Shown here: in pieces, positions 8,032 through 16,924 of the stretch | How the letters are laid out: every line of letters begins with the position of its first letter | How positions within the stretch are numbered: the stretch's first letter is position 1 | Assembly (NCBI RefSeq): GCF_001423185.1 | Contig: NZ_LMOB01000001.1 | Span: forward strand, 2,339,889 to 2,403,888 | Reading direction: 5' to 3' | DNA length: 64,000 nt | From: Plantibacter sp. Leaf314 | GTDB lineage: Bacteria; Actinomycetota; Actinomycetes; Actinomycetales; Microbacteriaceae | Made by a program: the position numbers and the translations under genes | The notes under the pieces: generated by a model | What the model saw: the letters and a program-made list of their open reading frames with translations, nothing else | Databases searched by the model: none | What the model was told of the DNA's origin: nothing

Positions 8032-9418
8032 CGTCGCAGCCCCGATCCAGGCCGACACCGGCGTCATCAAGACGATGCGTCGGCTCCGGCTCCCGAAGAA
8101 GCTCCGCAACCTCGAGCTGGCCCTGCTCATCTTCGCGTTCGCGATCAACGCGGTCGCCGTCATGCTCGTGCAGCTCGGCGCGCTCGGTCATCTCGACTTC
8201 GCCCTGATCACCTTCGGCTCGGGGCTGTCGCTCCTCGTCCTCGCGTTCCACATCGTGCTCCGCTACACGGCGGCGGAGGCCGACCCGTTCCTCCTACCGA
8301 TCGCCACGGTGCTCGGCGGGATCGGCATCGCGGAGATCTACCGGATCGACATCGCCCTCGGCGACTCCGGCTGGGAGAGCGCCGCCGTCCGCCAGATGGT
8401 GTGGAGTGCGATCGCCATCGGCGGGGCCATCGCGGTCGTCCTCATCATCCGGAACCACCGCATCCTCTTCAAGTACACCTACGTCGCCGGTCTCTTCGCG
8501 TTCGTGCTCCTCCTGCTGCCCCTGCTCCCGGGCATCGGCCGGGAGGTCAACGGTGCACGCGTCTGGATCGGTATCGGTGACGCGGTCACCTTCCAGCCCG
8601 GTGAGATCGCGAAGATCGCCCTCGCCGTCTTCTTCGCCGGCTACCTCGTCCGCACCCGCGACAGCCTGTCGATGGTGGGCAAGAAGTTCCTCGGTGTCCA
8701 GTTCCCCCGGCTGCGCGACCTCGGCCCGATCCTCGTGGTGTGGGCGATGGCGATGGGCGTGATCGTCTTCCAGCGCGACCTCGGAACGGGTCTGCTCTAC
8801 TTCGGCATGTTCCTCGTCATGCTCTACGTCGCCACGAGCCGCGCCAGCTGGATCATCATCGGCCTCACCATGTTCTTCGCCGGCGCGTTCATCGCCGGCC
8901 AGACGCTGTCCTACGTCGCCGGTCGCTTCCACAACTGGTGGGACGCCTTCAACCCCGAGGTCTTCGACCGCGACGGCGGCAGCTACCAGCTCGTCCAGGG
9001 GATCTTCGGCCTCGCCCACGGCGGGCTGCTCGGTACCGGTCTCGGCCAGGGCATGCCGGAGATCACGCCGGTCCCGCAGAGCGACTACATCATCGCCAGC
9101 CTCGGTGAGGAGCTCGGTCTCGCCGGTCTGTTCGCCATCTTCGCGCTCTACCTGCTGCTCGTCTCCCGCGGATTCCGGGTCGGCTACGCGGGCACCGACG
9201 ACTTCGGCAAGCTGCTCTCGATCGGCCTGGCGTTCACGGTCGCCCTGCAGGTCTTCGTCGTCGTCGGCGGCGTGACGCGCATCATCCCGCTCACCGGTCT
9301 CACCACGCCGTTCCTGGCCGCCGGTGGATCGTCCCTCGTCGCGAACTGGATCATCATCGCCGTGCTGCTGCGCATCTCCGACACGGTCCGAACCCAACCC
9401 AAGGCGGTGGTCTCATGA
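8021..9418 (+). CDS. rodA: FtsW/RodA/SpoVE (SEDS) peptidoglycan glycosyltransferase
   Basis: A 465-residue polytopic membrane protein with ten or more hydrophobic helices. SEDS-family motifs are visible: GARVWIGIGDAVTFQPGEIAKIAL, YQLVQGIFGLAHGG, GLGQGMPEITPVPQSDYI and EELGLAG. Position between pstP and the class B PBP matches rodA of the actinobacterial operon rather than the dcw-cluster ftsW. SEDS proteins polymerise lipid II at the outer membrane face together with a cognate class B PBP, here the next gene, which overlaps by 4 bp (ATGA). Confidence 0.92.
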   Translation: MTSDVAAPIQADTGVIKTMRRLRLPKKLRNLELALLIFAFAINAVAVMLVQLGALGHLDFALITFGSGLSLLVLAFHIVLRYTAAEADPFLLPIATVLGGIGIAEIYRIDIALGDSGWESAAVRQMVWSAIAIGGAIAVVLIIRNHRILFKYTYVAGLFAFVLLLLPLLPGIGREVNGARVWIGIGDAVTFQPGEIAKIALAVFFAGYLVRTRDSLSMVGKKFLGVQFPRLRDLGPILVVWAMAMGVIVFQRDLGTGLLYFGMFLVMLYVATSRASWIIIGLTMFFAGAFIAGQTLSYVAGRFHNWWDAFNPEVFDRDGGSYQLVQGIFGLAHGGLLGTGLGQGMPEITPVPQSDYIIASLGEELGLAGLFAIFALYLLLVSRGFRVGYAGTDDFGKLLSIGLAFTVALQVFVVVGGVTRIIPLTGLTTPFLAAGGSSLVANWIIIAVLLRISDTVRTQPKAVVS

Positions 9419-10890
9419 ATCGTGAACTCAAGCGGGTGAGCATCGTCGTCCTGGCGATGTTCCTGGCCCTGTTCGGGTCGACGACCATCATCCAGATGTT
9501 CCAGGCCGACACCCTCAACGCGGACGGCCGCAACACGCGCACGCTGTACGACAGCTATCGCACGGAACGCGGTCCCATCCTCCTGACGGACGGCACCGCG
9601 ATCGCCTCGTCGGTCGCGAGCGACGACGAGTACAAGTACCAGCGGGTCTACGCGAACGGTCCGTTGTACGCGCCCGTCACCGGTTACTTCTCGCCGACGC
9701 AGGGGTCCTCCGGGCTCGAGCTCGCCACGAACGACTACCTGAGCGGTACGTCGAACTCGCAGTTCCTCGACTCCATCAACCGGCTCATCTCCGGGCAAGC
9801 TCCCAAGGGTGCCGCCGTCGAGGTCACGCTCGACCCCGTCGTGCAGCAGGCCGCGTTCGACGCCCTCGGCGACCAGGAGGGCGCGATCGTCGCGATCGAG
9901 CCGAAGACCGGCAAGATCCTCGCGTCGGTGTCGAGCCCCGGCTACGACCCGAACGTGCTCGCGAGCCACGACAACGCCGCCGTCCTCGACGCCTACCGCG
10001 CCCTCGACGACGACGACCGTCAGCCCTTGCTGAACAAGGGTGTCGACGGCGACCTCGATCCGCCCGGGTCCACGTTCAAGCTCGTCACCGCGGCGGCCGC
10101 GTTCGCCTCCGGCCAGTACACGCCGGAGTCGGAGTTCCCGAACCCGTCGACGTACACCCTCCCCGGCACGAGCACCGTGATCCGCAACTCGGAGGGCGGC
10201 AGCTGCGGCGGTGGGGCGACCGTCTCCATCGCGACGGCCGTCCAGCTCAGCTGCAACATCCCGCTGGCGGAGCTCGGTGTCGAACTCGGCTACGAGAAGA
10301 TCCGCGACATGGCGCAGAGCTTCGGCTTCAACATGGACGTGAACATCACGGGCACCGGCCTCAACCCCATGCCGATGCAGCCGAGCACGTTCCCCAACGC
10401 GCTGAGCGACGACCAGACCGCCATGGCCGCCTTCGGGCAGTACACGGTCCGGGCCTCGGCGCTCCAGATGGCCATGGTCTCCGCGGGTATCGCGAACGGC
10501 GGTGTCGTCTGCAACCCGCAGCTCGTCAACCGCGTCGTGAACCCGGATCTGAGCGTGCTGAAGGAGTTCGAACCAGCGCAGTTGTCGCAGCCGATCACGA
10601 GCGAGGTGGCCAAGGAGATCACGGACATCATGGTCCAGGGCGTCCAGAGCGGTGCTGCGACTAATGCAAGAATAGATGGGGTCGATGTGGCTGGAAAGAC
10701 AGGCACGGCACAGAACGGATCGGACGATCCGTACACGCTGTGGTTCACCGGTTTCGCGCCCGCGGACGACCCCAAGGTCGCCGTGGCGGTCGTTGTTGAA
10801 GATGGCGGTGGACTCGGACAGGACGGTTACGGCAACCTCGTGGCCGCGCCGATCGCGAAGAAAGTACTAGAGGCGGTGCTGAATAAATGA
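9415..10890 (+). CDS. pbpA: Class B penicillin-binding protein (PbpA-like transpeptidase)
   Basis: The protein has 491 residues. One N-terminal membrane anchor (IVVLAMFLALFGSTTIIQMF) precedes a dimerisation region and a transpeptidase domain. The domain has the active-site SxxK in PPGSTFK (Ser about 219), SxN in LSCNIPLAEL (about 280) and KTG in VAGKTGTAQN (about 426). It cross-links nascent peptidoglycan outside the membrane and probably works with the upstream SEDS protein. Both ends overlap neighbours by 4 bp. Confidence 0.95.
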   Translation: MNRELKRVSIVVLAMFLALFGSTTIIQMFQADTLNADGRNTRTLYDSYRTERGPILLTDGTAIASSVASDDEYKYQRVYANGPLYAPVTGYFSPTQGSSGLELATNDYLSGTSNSQFLDSINRLISGQAPKGAAVEVTLDPVVQQAAFDALGDQEGAIVAIEPKTGKILASVSSPGYDPNVLASHDNAAVLDAYRALDDDDRQPLLNKGVDGDLDPPGSTFKLVTAAAAFASGQYTPESEFPNPSTYTLPGTSTVIRNSEGGSCGGGATVSIATAVQLSCNIPLAELGVELGYEKIRDMAQSFGFNMDVNITGTGLNPMPMQPSTFPNALSDDQTAMAAFGQYTVRASALQMAMVSAGIANGGVVCNPQLVNRVVNPDLSVLKEFEPAQLSQPITSEVAKEITDIMVQGVQSGAATNARIDGVDVAGKTGTAQNGSDDPYTLWFTGFAPADDPKVAVAVVVEDGGGLGQDGYGNLVAAPIAKKVLEAVLNK

Positions 10891-12632
10891 GACCGACAGC
10901 CGGGCTGACCTTCGGGGGTCGCTACGAACTGCAATCTCGTATTGCGATCGGTGGAATGGGCGAGGTGTGGCAGGCCACTGACCTCGTCATCGGCCGGACC
11001 ATCGCCATCAAGATCCTCAAGGACGAGTACATGGGGGACCCCGGGTTCCTCGAGCGCTTCCGTGCCGAGGCTCGGCACGCCGCCCTGGTGAATCACGAGG
11101 GCATCGCCAACGTCTTCGACTACGGCGAGGAGGACGGCAGCGCCTTCCTCGTCATGGAGCTCGTCCCCGGCGAGGCGCTCTCGACCGTCCTCGAGCGCGA
11201 GCGCGTGCTCCCCACCGACAAGGTGCTCGACATCGTCGCGCAGACCTCGTCGGCACTGCAGGCCGCGCATGCCGCCGGCCTCGTCCACCGCGACATCAAG
11301 CCGGGCAACCTGCTCATCACGCCCGACGGCCGCGTCAAGATCACCGACTTCGGCATCGCCCGCATCGCCGACCAGGTGCCGCTCACCGCGACCGGTCAGG
11401 TCATGGGAACGGTCCAGTACCTCTCGCCGGAGCAGGCGAGCGGGCACCCGGCGTCGCCGTCGACCGACATCTACTCGCTCGGCATCGTCGCGTACGAGTG
11501 CCTGGCCGGACGTCGTCCGTTCACGGGCGAGTCGCAGGTCGCCATCGCGATGGCCCAGATCAACGAGGCCCCGCCGGAGCTCCCGGTCACGATCGCCGAG
11601 CCGGTCCGCCGTTTCGTCATGTCGATGATCGCCAAGAACCCGGTCGATCGTCCCGCGTCCTCCGCGCACGTCGCCCGGGCCGCCCAGGCCCTCCGCCGTG
11701 GCGACCTCAACGCTGCGGCCGCAGCCGTCCCGATGATCCTCGGTGGAGCCGGCGAAGCCGCGACCACCGTGATGGACCAGACGCGCCGCATGCCGGCCGC
11801 CGACGACGCCACCACGCAGCTGCTGTCGGCCGCGGAGGCCGAGCAGTTCGAGGACGACGCAGCGGTCGAGGGCGAGAAGAAGAAGCGCAGCAAGTGGACC
11901 TGGCCGCTCATCGGTCTCGTCGCGCTCCTCGTCATCGTGCTGGTGGGTTCGCTCATCGCGGTGTTCGCGAACCAGGGGAACGATGCCGGCGGGACCACGC
12001 CGTCGGCGACCGCCAGCTCCGCCACCCCGACGAAGACCAAGACCCCGACGCCGACACCCACCCCGACGCCGACCGTCTTCCCGATCAACCTGAGCGACCT
12101 CCAGGGCCGGTCCTTTGAAGAGCTCAACACGATCTTCAGTGCCCCGCCCTACAACTTCAGCGTCTCGAAGAACGTCGGCAACCCGGCGACGTCTCCCGAG
12201 CAGGTCGACACCGTCTACGACGTGAACCCCACGGGCAACGTCAAGACCGGTTCGGCCATCACGCTGACCGTCTACGACGAGGTCGCCGTCATCGACCCGC
12301 CGACCGAGGCGCCGAAGCTCGACCAGTCCTCGCTCGACGACGGATCGCTCGTCATCCCGAAGGACGCCACCTCGACCACGATCAAGGTGGACTGGCTCGC
12401 GCTGCAGAACGCCTGCCCGACCGGTGCGGACTTCCTCGGTTACACCGTCGCCGTCTCCGGTGGGTACTTCCAGAACAACTCCTCCGGGCAGTTCGACGCG
12501 AACACCACCACCGGCACCATCACGGTCGACGCCGTGGGGCAGCTGACGGTGTCGTACGCGGTCCGATGCAGCACCGGCACCTCGTCCGGATCGCCGTCGT
12601 CGACCGCGGTCAACGTCATCAAGGAACAGTAG
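10887..12632 (+). CDS. pknA: PknA-like Ser/Thr protein kinase with one PASTA-like extracellular domain
   Basis: The protein has 581 residues. The kinase domain (about 10-270) has the glycine loop IAIGGMGEVW, catalytic VHRDIKPGNLL (Asp about 135), metal-binding ITDFGIARI and activation-loop GTVQYLSPEQ. After a cytosolic linker come one membrane helix (WPLIGLVALLVIVLVGSLIAVF, about 339-360) and a Thr/Pro-rich spacer. A PASTA-like repeat (INLSDLQGRSFEELN to GSAITLTVYDEV) follows, then a roughly 110-residue C-terminal domain I do not recognise. Mycobacterial PknA lacks PASTA domains, so this ectodomain is of note. Operon position and overlap with pbpA support the pknA call. Confidence 0.9.
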   Translation: MRPTAGLTFGGRYELQSRIAIGGMGEVWQATDLVIGRTIAIKILKDEYMGDPGFLERFRAEARHAALVNHEGIANVFDYGEEDGSAFLVMELVPGEALSTVLERERVLPTDKVLDIVAQTSSALQAAHAAGLVHRDIKPGNLLITPDGRVKITDFGIARIADQVPLTATGQVMGTVQYLSPEQASGHPASPSTDIYSLGIVAYECLAGRRPFTGESQVAIAMAQINEAPPELPVTIAEPVRRFVMSMIAKNPVDRPASSAHVARAAQALRRGDLNAAAAAVPMILGGAGEAATTVMDQTRRMPAADDATTQLLSAAEAEQFEDDAAVEGEKKKRSKWTWPLIGLVALLVIVLVGSLIAVFANQGNDAGGTTPSATASSATPTKTKTPTPTPTPTPTVFPINLSDLQGRSFEELNTIFSAPPYNFSVSKNVGNPATSPEQVDTVYDVNPTGNVKTGSAITLTVYDEVAVIDPPTEAPKLDQSSLDDGSLVIPKDATSTTIKVDWLALQNACPTGADFLGYTVAVSGGYFQNNSSGQFDANTTTGTITVDAVGQLTVSYAVRCSTGTSSGSPSSTAVNVIKEQ

Positions 12633-12651
12633 GCCGATGCCTCCGCGAGTG

Positions 12652-12675
12652 CTCTCAGGGTCATCCCTGAGAGCG
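12652..12675 (+). terminator. Hairpin between pknA and pknB
   Basis: A perfect 10-bp stem (gctctcaggg / ccctgagagc) with a tcat loop lies 20 nt after the pknA stop. No T-run follows. It may be an attenuating or RNA-stabilising structure rather than a full stop, because pknB normally shares the operon. Confidence 0.45.
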
Positions 12676-12736
12676 CTCGAAGGGCGCGCGAGTAAGCTGT
12701 TAGTGTTTGTCCTCCAAGCGAATTCAGGGGTGGTAC

Positions 12737-14428
12737 GTGGCTGACGATCAACGCCTGCTCGCAGGTCGATACGTCGTCGGCGACCTCATCGGTCGCGGAG
12801 GCATGTCCAACGTCTTCCGCGGTGTCGACACCAAGCTCGGGCGCACCGTCGCCATCAAAGTCCTGAAGTCGACGCTCGCTACCGACCCAGCGTTCCGGTC
12901 CCGCTTCCGCCAGGAGGCACAGGCCGCGTCGCGCATGGCGCACCCCACGATCGTCCGTGTGTACGACGCCGGCGAGGAGCGCGTGAAGGACGGCTCCGGC
13001 CACGATCTCATCGAACCGTTCATCGTCATGGAGTACGTCGAAGGGCGGATGCTCAAGGACCTCATCGCCGAGGGCCCGGTGGCAGCGGACGAGGCGGTAC
13101 GGATCGCGCACAGCATCCTCACCGCGCTCGAATACTCGCATCGTGCCGGCGTCGTCCACCGCGACATCAAGCCGGGCAACGTCATGATCACGACGGCCGG
13201 CGACGTCAAGGTCACCGACTTCGGCATCGCCCGCGCCGTCTCCGACTCGTCGACCACCGTCGCGCAGACCACCGCCATCCTCGGTACGGCCGCCTACTTC
13301 TCCCCGGAGCAGGCCAAGGGCGAGACGGTCGACGCACGGACGGACCTCTACTCGACCGGTGTCGTGCTCTTCGAGATGCTGACGGGCAAGGCGCCGTTCC
13401 GCGGCGACACCGCTGTCGCCGTCGCGTACCAGCACGTCAGCGAGCGACCGGTGAAGCCGAGCTCGATCAACCCGAAGGTGTCTCCTGCCCTCGACCAGGT
13501 GGTGCTCCGCGGCCTCGCGAAGGACCGCTTCGAGCGCTATCAGAGCGCGGTCGAGTTCCGCGAGGACCTCGACGAGGCCGGCGCCGGTCATGTCCCCGTC
13601 CGTCGCGACGACCACGACTCCCTGTTCGGCCCCTCGCCGACGGCCGCTTCGAGCACCGAACAGGCGATCCGCCAGCTCACCTCCGACGACACGGTCACGC
13701 GCACCCAGCGTCGGCCACCGGTCGTGTGGATCTGGGCTGCGGTCGCCGGTATCGCGGTCATCCTCTTCTCGCTGGTGTTCTGGGTCGTGCAACTCCCGCC
13801 GGCCACCAGCATCTCCACCGACTCCCGCGAGGTCCCCGATCTCGTCGATGCCACGTGGGAGAGCGCCAACAGCACGATCGAGCAGCTCGAGCTCGTGCCC
13901 ACGAAGTTCGACGAGGCCAGCAGCGACTACGAGGCCGGGCACGTGATCCGCACCGATCCGCCGAGCGGCACGACGGTCACGAAGAACACGCAGATCAAGG
14001 TCTACGTCTCCACCGGCCGTGTGCAGGTCGAGATCCCGGACGTCACCAACCAGTCGTCAGAGGCCGCCTGGGCCGCCATCGCCGCCGCAGGGCTCACCCA
14101 GGGCTCCGTGACGCGCGAGAACTCGCCGACCGTGCCGGCAGGTGTGGTGCTCCGGATGGATCCCGCAGCGGGGACCTCGGTCGATCAGGGCTCCGCGGTG
14201 AACCTCGTCGTGTCGAGCGGCAACGTGACCCTGACGGACGTCGTCGGCCAGCCGCTCGTCGATGCGACCAACTACCTGCAGGACTCGACGAGGCAGTTCG
14301 TCGTGCAGCCGCAGGCGGATGCGACCTGCAAGGCCGTCGCCGGCGATCCGGTGAAGGCGATGTCACCTGGCCCGGGAGACGTCCCGCAGAAGTCCGTCAT
14401 CACCCTGACGTACTGCACCGGCCCGTAG
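12737..14428 (+). CDS. pknB: PknB-like Ser/Thr protein kinase with three PASTA domains
   Basis: The chosen GTG start (behind cagggGTGGT) gives 563 residues beginning MADDQRLLAGRYVVGD. An upstream ATG at 12707 would add ten residues. The kinase domain has the glycine loop IGRGGMSNVFRG, AIKVLK, catalytic VHRDIKPGNVM (Asp about 140), VTDFGIARAV and LGTAAYFSPEQ. A membrane helix (about 330-350) leads to three PASTA repeats (about 365-430, 432-497, 498-563). Two Cys residues in the last repeat (ATCKAV and LTYCTG) could form a disulphide. Ectodomains of this kind bind muropeptides or lipid II and let the kinase tune wall synthesis and division. Confidence 0.96.
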   Translation: MADDQRLLAGRYVVGDLIGRGGMSNVFRGVDTKLGRTVAIKVLKSTLATDPAFRSRFRQEAQAASRMAHPTIVRVYDAGEERVKDGSGHDLIEPFIVMEYVEGRMLKDLIAEGPVAADEAVRIAHSILTALEYSHRAGVVHRDIKPGNVMITTAGDVKVTDFGIARAVSDSSTTVAQTTAILGTAAYFSPEQAKGETVDARTDLYSTGVVLFEMLTGKAPFRGDTAVAVAYQHVSERPVKPSSINPKVSPALDQVVLRGLAKDRFERYQSAVEFREDLDEAGAGHVPVRRDDHDSLFGPSPTAASSTEQAIRQLTSDDTVTRTQRRPPVVWIWAAVAGIAVILFSLVFWVVQLPPATSISTDSREVPDLVDATWESANSTIEQLELVPTKFDEASSDYEAGHVIRTDPPSGTTVTKNTQIKVYVSTGRVQVEIPDVTNQSSEAAWAAIAAAGLTQGSVTRENSPTVPAGVVLRMDPAAGTSVDQGSAVNLVVSSGNVTLTDVVGQPLVDATNYLQDSTRQFVVQPQADATCKAVAGDPVKAMSPGPGDVPQKSVITLTYCTGP

Positions 14429-14496
14429 GCCTCCTCGACCCCTGAGCCGCCTGCCCGTCCCTGAGCTGCACCCCGGCACCTGAGCCGCACCCCGCG

Positions 14497-14654
14497 GTCC
14501 CTGAGCTTGTCGAAGGGCCCGTCCCTCAGCGAACCCCGGCCCCTGAGTCCCGGTCCCTGAGAGAACCCCCGCTCCCTGAGCCTGTCGAAGGGCCGTAGCC
14601 CGGCAACCGGCCTCAGCCCCTCAGCGCACCCCGGTCCCTGAGCTTGTCGAAGGG
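14497..14654. repeat. REP-like palindromic repeat cluster, three copies
   Basis: Three copies of ccctgagcYtgtcgaaggg lie at 14500-14518, 14574-14592 and 14636-14654. Partial copies (ccctgag, cctgagccg) fill the space between them from 14440. A related pair follows gyrA (23534-23578). The last two copies here overlap the 3' end of the amidotransferase gene. Repeats of this kind are widespread between convergent genes in Microbacteriaceae-type genomes. Their role as terminators, RNA stabilisers or mobile palindromes is not shown by the sequence. Confidence 0.8.
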
Positions 14655-15289
14655 CTTCGCTGCATGAGTGGGCTGAGCCCCGCCGCCCGCTGCCTGGCGC
14701 CCTGCAGCCCGGCTGTCTCGAGCCAGTTCGCCAGGAGGCGATAGCCTCCCTCGGACAGCACGGACTCCGGATGGAACTGGACGCCGTGGATGGGCGCCTC
14801 GCGGTGTCGGAGCCCCATGATGACGCCGCCGACCGTCCGACTGGTGACCTCGAGGTCTCCGGGGACGGTGCCGTCGACGACGGCGAGGGAGTGGTAGCGA
14901 GTGGCGCTGAAAGGGTGGGGGACGCCTTCGTAGAGCATGCTGCCGTCGTGTTCGATCGACGAGGTCTGGCCGTGCATGAGTTCCTCGGCGGTGCCGACCG
15001 TTGCCCCGAACGCTTCGGCGATCGCTTGGTGCCCGAGGCACACGCCCAAGAGCGGGGTGCCGGTGGTGTGCGCGGCCAGTACGGCGGCGACGGAGATGCC
15101 GGCGTCCGAGGGACGTCCTGGTCCAGGTGAGACGAGAACACCGTCCACCTCGCGGATGCGGTCCTCGAGGTCGTCGACGTCGATGCCGTCGTTCCGCACG
15201 ACGGTGGTCTCAGCGCCCAGTTGCTCGACGTATCCGATCAGCGTGTAGACGAAGCTGTCGTAGTTGTCGATGACCAGGATGCGGGTCAT
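14621..15289 (-). CDS. Glutamine amidotransferase of anthranilate / aminodeoxychorismate synthase (TrpG/PabA)
   Basis: The protein has 222 residues. The class I glutamine amidotransferase domain begins MTRILVIDNYDSFVYTL. It has the oxyanion region VSPGPGRPSDAG, the nucleophile in LLGVCLGHQAI (Cys about 80) and the catalytic His-Glu in VQFHPESVLSEGG. It would supply ammonia from glutamine to a chorismate-using partner (TrpE or PabB). No partner gene is in the window, so TrpG and PabA cannot be separated. The last 15 residues (SPLMQRSPSTSSGTGVR) are encoded by the REP-like repeat and are probably not conserved. The start overlaps the stop of the upstream small membrane gene (ATGA). Confidence 0.9.
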   Translation of the reverse strand: MTRILVIDNYDSFVYTLIGYVEQLGAETTVVRNDGIDVDDLEDRIREVDGVLVSPGPGRPSDAGISVAAVLAAHTTGTPLLGVCLGHQAIAEAFGATVGTAEELMHGQTSSIEHDGSMLYEGVPHPFSATRYHSLAVVDGTVPGDLEVTSRTVGGVIMGLRHREAPIHGVQFHPESVLSEGGYRLLANWLETAGLQGARQRAAGLSPLMQRSPSTSSGTGVR

Positions 15290-15447
15290 TCCTCGCCGAC
15301 GGTCACGTTCTGATCGACGATGAACGAGTCCACGTAGGGGAAGACCCAGGTGAAGAGCGCGGCCACCACGGCCACGAACAGCACGATGAGGATGATGATC
15401 CTCAGCCACACGGGTCCGGGGAGGACCCTCCAGAGTGCGCCGTACAT
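15286..15447 (-). CDS. Small membrane protein of the sortase operon (53 aa)
   Basis: An ATG at 15447 follows the sortase stop by 2 bp, with AGGAGG upstream inside the end of the sortase gene. The 53-residue product has one strong helix (LRIIIILIVLFVAVVAALFTWVF region, about 15-36) and a short acidic tail ending VTVGEE. Its TGA overlaps the start of the amidotransferase gene. A small gene of this type between a class E sortase and a PabA/TrpG-like gene is a recurring actinobacterial arrangement. No function is known to me. Confidence 0.8.
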   Translation of the reverse strand: MYGALWRVLPGPVWLRIIILIVLFVAVVAALFTWVFPYVDSFIVDQNVTVGEE

Positions 15448-15449
15448 CG

Positions 15450-16256
15450 TCAGCCTCCTGCGGCCGCGACGGACGCGGCGATCTCGGCGGGCGGTCCGGC
15501 GGACAGTGGCTGCCAGGACTCGTACACCGCGTAAGCGATACTGCGTTCCGCCGTCGAGTAGAGCGGGTTGCAGGTGGTCAGGGTGAGGATGCGCTGTGTG
15601 GGCGCGACGCCGTCCAACTGGGGAACCGGGTTCAGCACCTCGACCTGTGTGGGCAGGACGTAGGTGATGTTCCGGAACACGTAGGTGTAGTAGCCGTCTG
15701 CGGTCTGCACGTAGACGCGGTCGCCGATCTGCAGGTCGCTGATCAGCGTCATCGCGCCGCCGTAGGCCTTGCGGTGTCCGGCGACCACGAAGTTGCCGAC
15801 CTCACCCGGCATCTGCGTGCTGGGGTAGTGACCGACGCCGAGGTCGAAGCTGTTGAGGACGGTCGCCGTGTCGACGCCCTCGGCGACGACGCGACGGTAG
15901 TCCGCTCCGTACCGGGGCACGTAGAGCACGGCGAAGGGATCGCCGGGGGCCGGGCGGGCCGTCACCGGCGGTTCGCCGTAGTTGGGGGCGCCGCTCGCAT
16001 CGACGGTCGGCTCCGGTGCCGGCTCCGTCTCGGCGTTCGCGATCCACTGCTGTGACTGGTTGGATGCGGCGTTCGCCTGGCTGCCGGCCATGATCATGTC
16101 GTTCCACCAGAGCTGCCAAGCCAGGAACAGCAGGACGACCATGCCTGCCGTGATGAGGAGCTCTCCCGCGACGCCGAAGACGCTGATGCGGTGCTTCGCC
16201 GGGGCGCGGCGCTCGGAGGCGCGTGCGCTCGCTCGCGAGGGAAGGTCGTCTGTCAC
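15450..16256 (-). CDS. Class E sortase
   Basis: The protein has 268 residues. A basic N-terminus and one membrane helix (LLITAGMVVLLFLAWQLWW, about 33-51) precede the sortase domain (about 105-250). Active-site elements are His in FVVAGHRKAYGG, Cys in ILTLTTCNPLYS and Arg in AERSIAY. Class E sortases are typical of high-GC Gram-positives and anchor proteins with LAxTG-like signals to peptidoglycan on the outer face. The LTTCNP signature fits this class. First gene of a three-gene operon. Confidence 0.93.
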   Translation of the reverse strand: MTDDLPSRASARASERRAPAKHRISVFGVAGELLITAGMVVLLFLAWQLWWNDMIMAGSQANAASNQSQQWIANAETEPAPEPTVDASGAPNYGEPPVTARPAPGDPFAVLYVPRYGADYRRVVAEGVDTATVLNSFDLGVGHYPSTQMPGEVGNFVVAGHRKAYGGAMTLISDLQIGDRVYVQTADGYYTYVFRNITYVLPTQVEVLNPVPQLDGVAPTQRILTLTTCNPLYSTAERSIAYAVYESWQPLSAGPPAEIAASVAAAGG

Positions 16257-16334
16257 CCATGGATTCTACCCAGAAGAACCTCGGTTCAGCTGATCCTCAA
16301 GGCAGCGATTGAGCTGAACAGGTAGAATGTCGGC

Positions 16335-16580
16335 ATGGCACGCACGAAGGCACGCACCAAACCGTCCCGCGAACCCGAGCAGAGGAGCGGCGAGCCCGCA
16401 CCGAACGCCGTCTGGTTCAAGCCGGTCATGTTCGGGTTCATGCTCCTCGGCCTCGCCTGGATCGTCGTCTACTACCTGAGCGGCACGCTGCTGCCGGTGC
16501 AGTCCCTCGGGCCGTGGAACATCCTCGTCGGCTTCGGCATCGCCTTCATCGGGTTCCTCATGACCACCAGGTGGCGCTAG
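16335..16580 (+). CDS. crgA: Cell division protein CrgA
   Basis: The protein has 81 residues: a basic N-terminal tail and two membrane helices (MFGFMLLGLAWIVVYYL and NILVGFGIAFIGFLM), the family architecture. CrgA acts in the membrane at the septum, recruiting divisome proteins such as FtsZ-linked factors and PBPs in actinobacteria. It lies divergently from the sortase operon, in its usual place near pknB. Confidence 0.95.
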   Translation: MARTKARTKPSREPEQRSGEPAPNAVWFKPVMFGFMLLGLAWIVVYYLSGTLLPVQSLGPWNILVGFGIAFIGFLMTTRWR

Positions 16581-16601
16581 CCCCACCCCAATACTTCGTG
16601 C

Positions 16602-16632
16602 ACAGCGGGTCGTCCTTCGGACGGCCCGCTGT
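16602..16632 (+). terminator. crgA terminator hairpin
   Basis: A 14-bp stem (acagcgggtcgtcc / ggacggcccgctgt, one G-U pair) with a ttc loop is followed by tttcgtg, 21 nt after the crgA stop. Confidence 0.75.
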
Positions 16633-16659
16633 TTCGTGCGCGGAGCACCCAGCCGACCG

Positions 16660-16800
16660 AGTTCTCCACAGGAATGTGGAGAACTTCCCGGTTATCCACA
16701 CCGCGCTGTGGAGAACTCCACAGGCCCGCGGAAACACGGGGAATGACAACCGTGTAATTATCCCCAGTGTTCATAACTCTGTGGATAACTCTCGCAACCT
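16660..16800. promoter_or_regulatory. DnaA-box cluster downstream of crgA
   Basis: A perfect TTATCCACA (16692-16700) and a perfect inverted copy TGTGGATAA (16780-16788) lie within 100 bp. Looser relatives occur between and before them (ttctccaca, tgtggagaac, ctccacag, taattatcccca). The spacing and orientation resemble the oriC intergenic sequences 13-15 kb away. It could titrate DnaA or act as a secondary unwinding or reactivation site. That role is inferred only from the boxes. Confidence 0.55.
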
Positions 16801-16924
16801 TCAACGTGGGCTGCATGGTTGAGCCTTCGTGGGCTCGGCGCACACGAACGCTCCGACGGCCCCGACCGATGGACGCGAAGCGAGTGTGGTTCGGGATCGC
16901 CGACGAGGCCAGGTCGGCAGCCCC

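Noticed and set aside
14440..14660. CRISPR array
   Set aside because: The repeats are palindromic, unevenly spaced and lack unique spacers of constant length. They fit REP-like elements.
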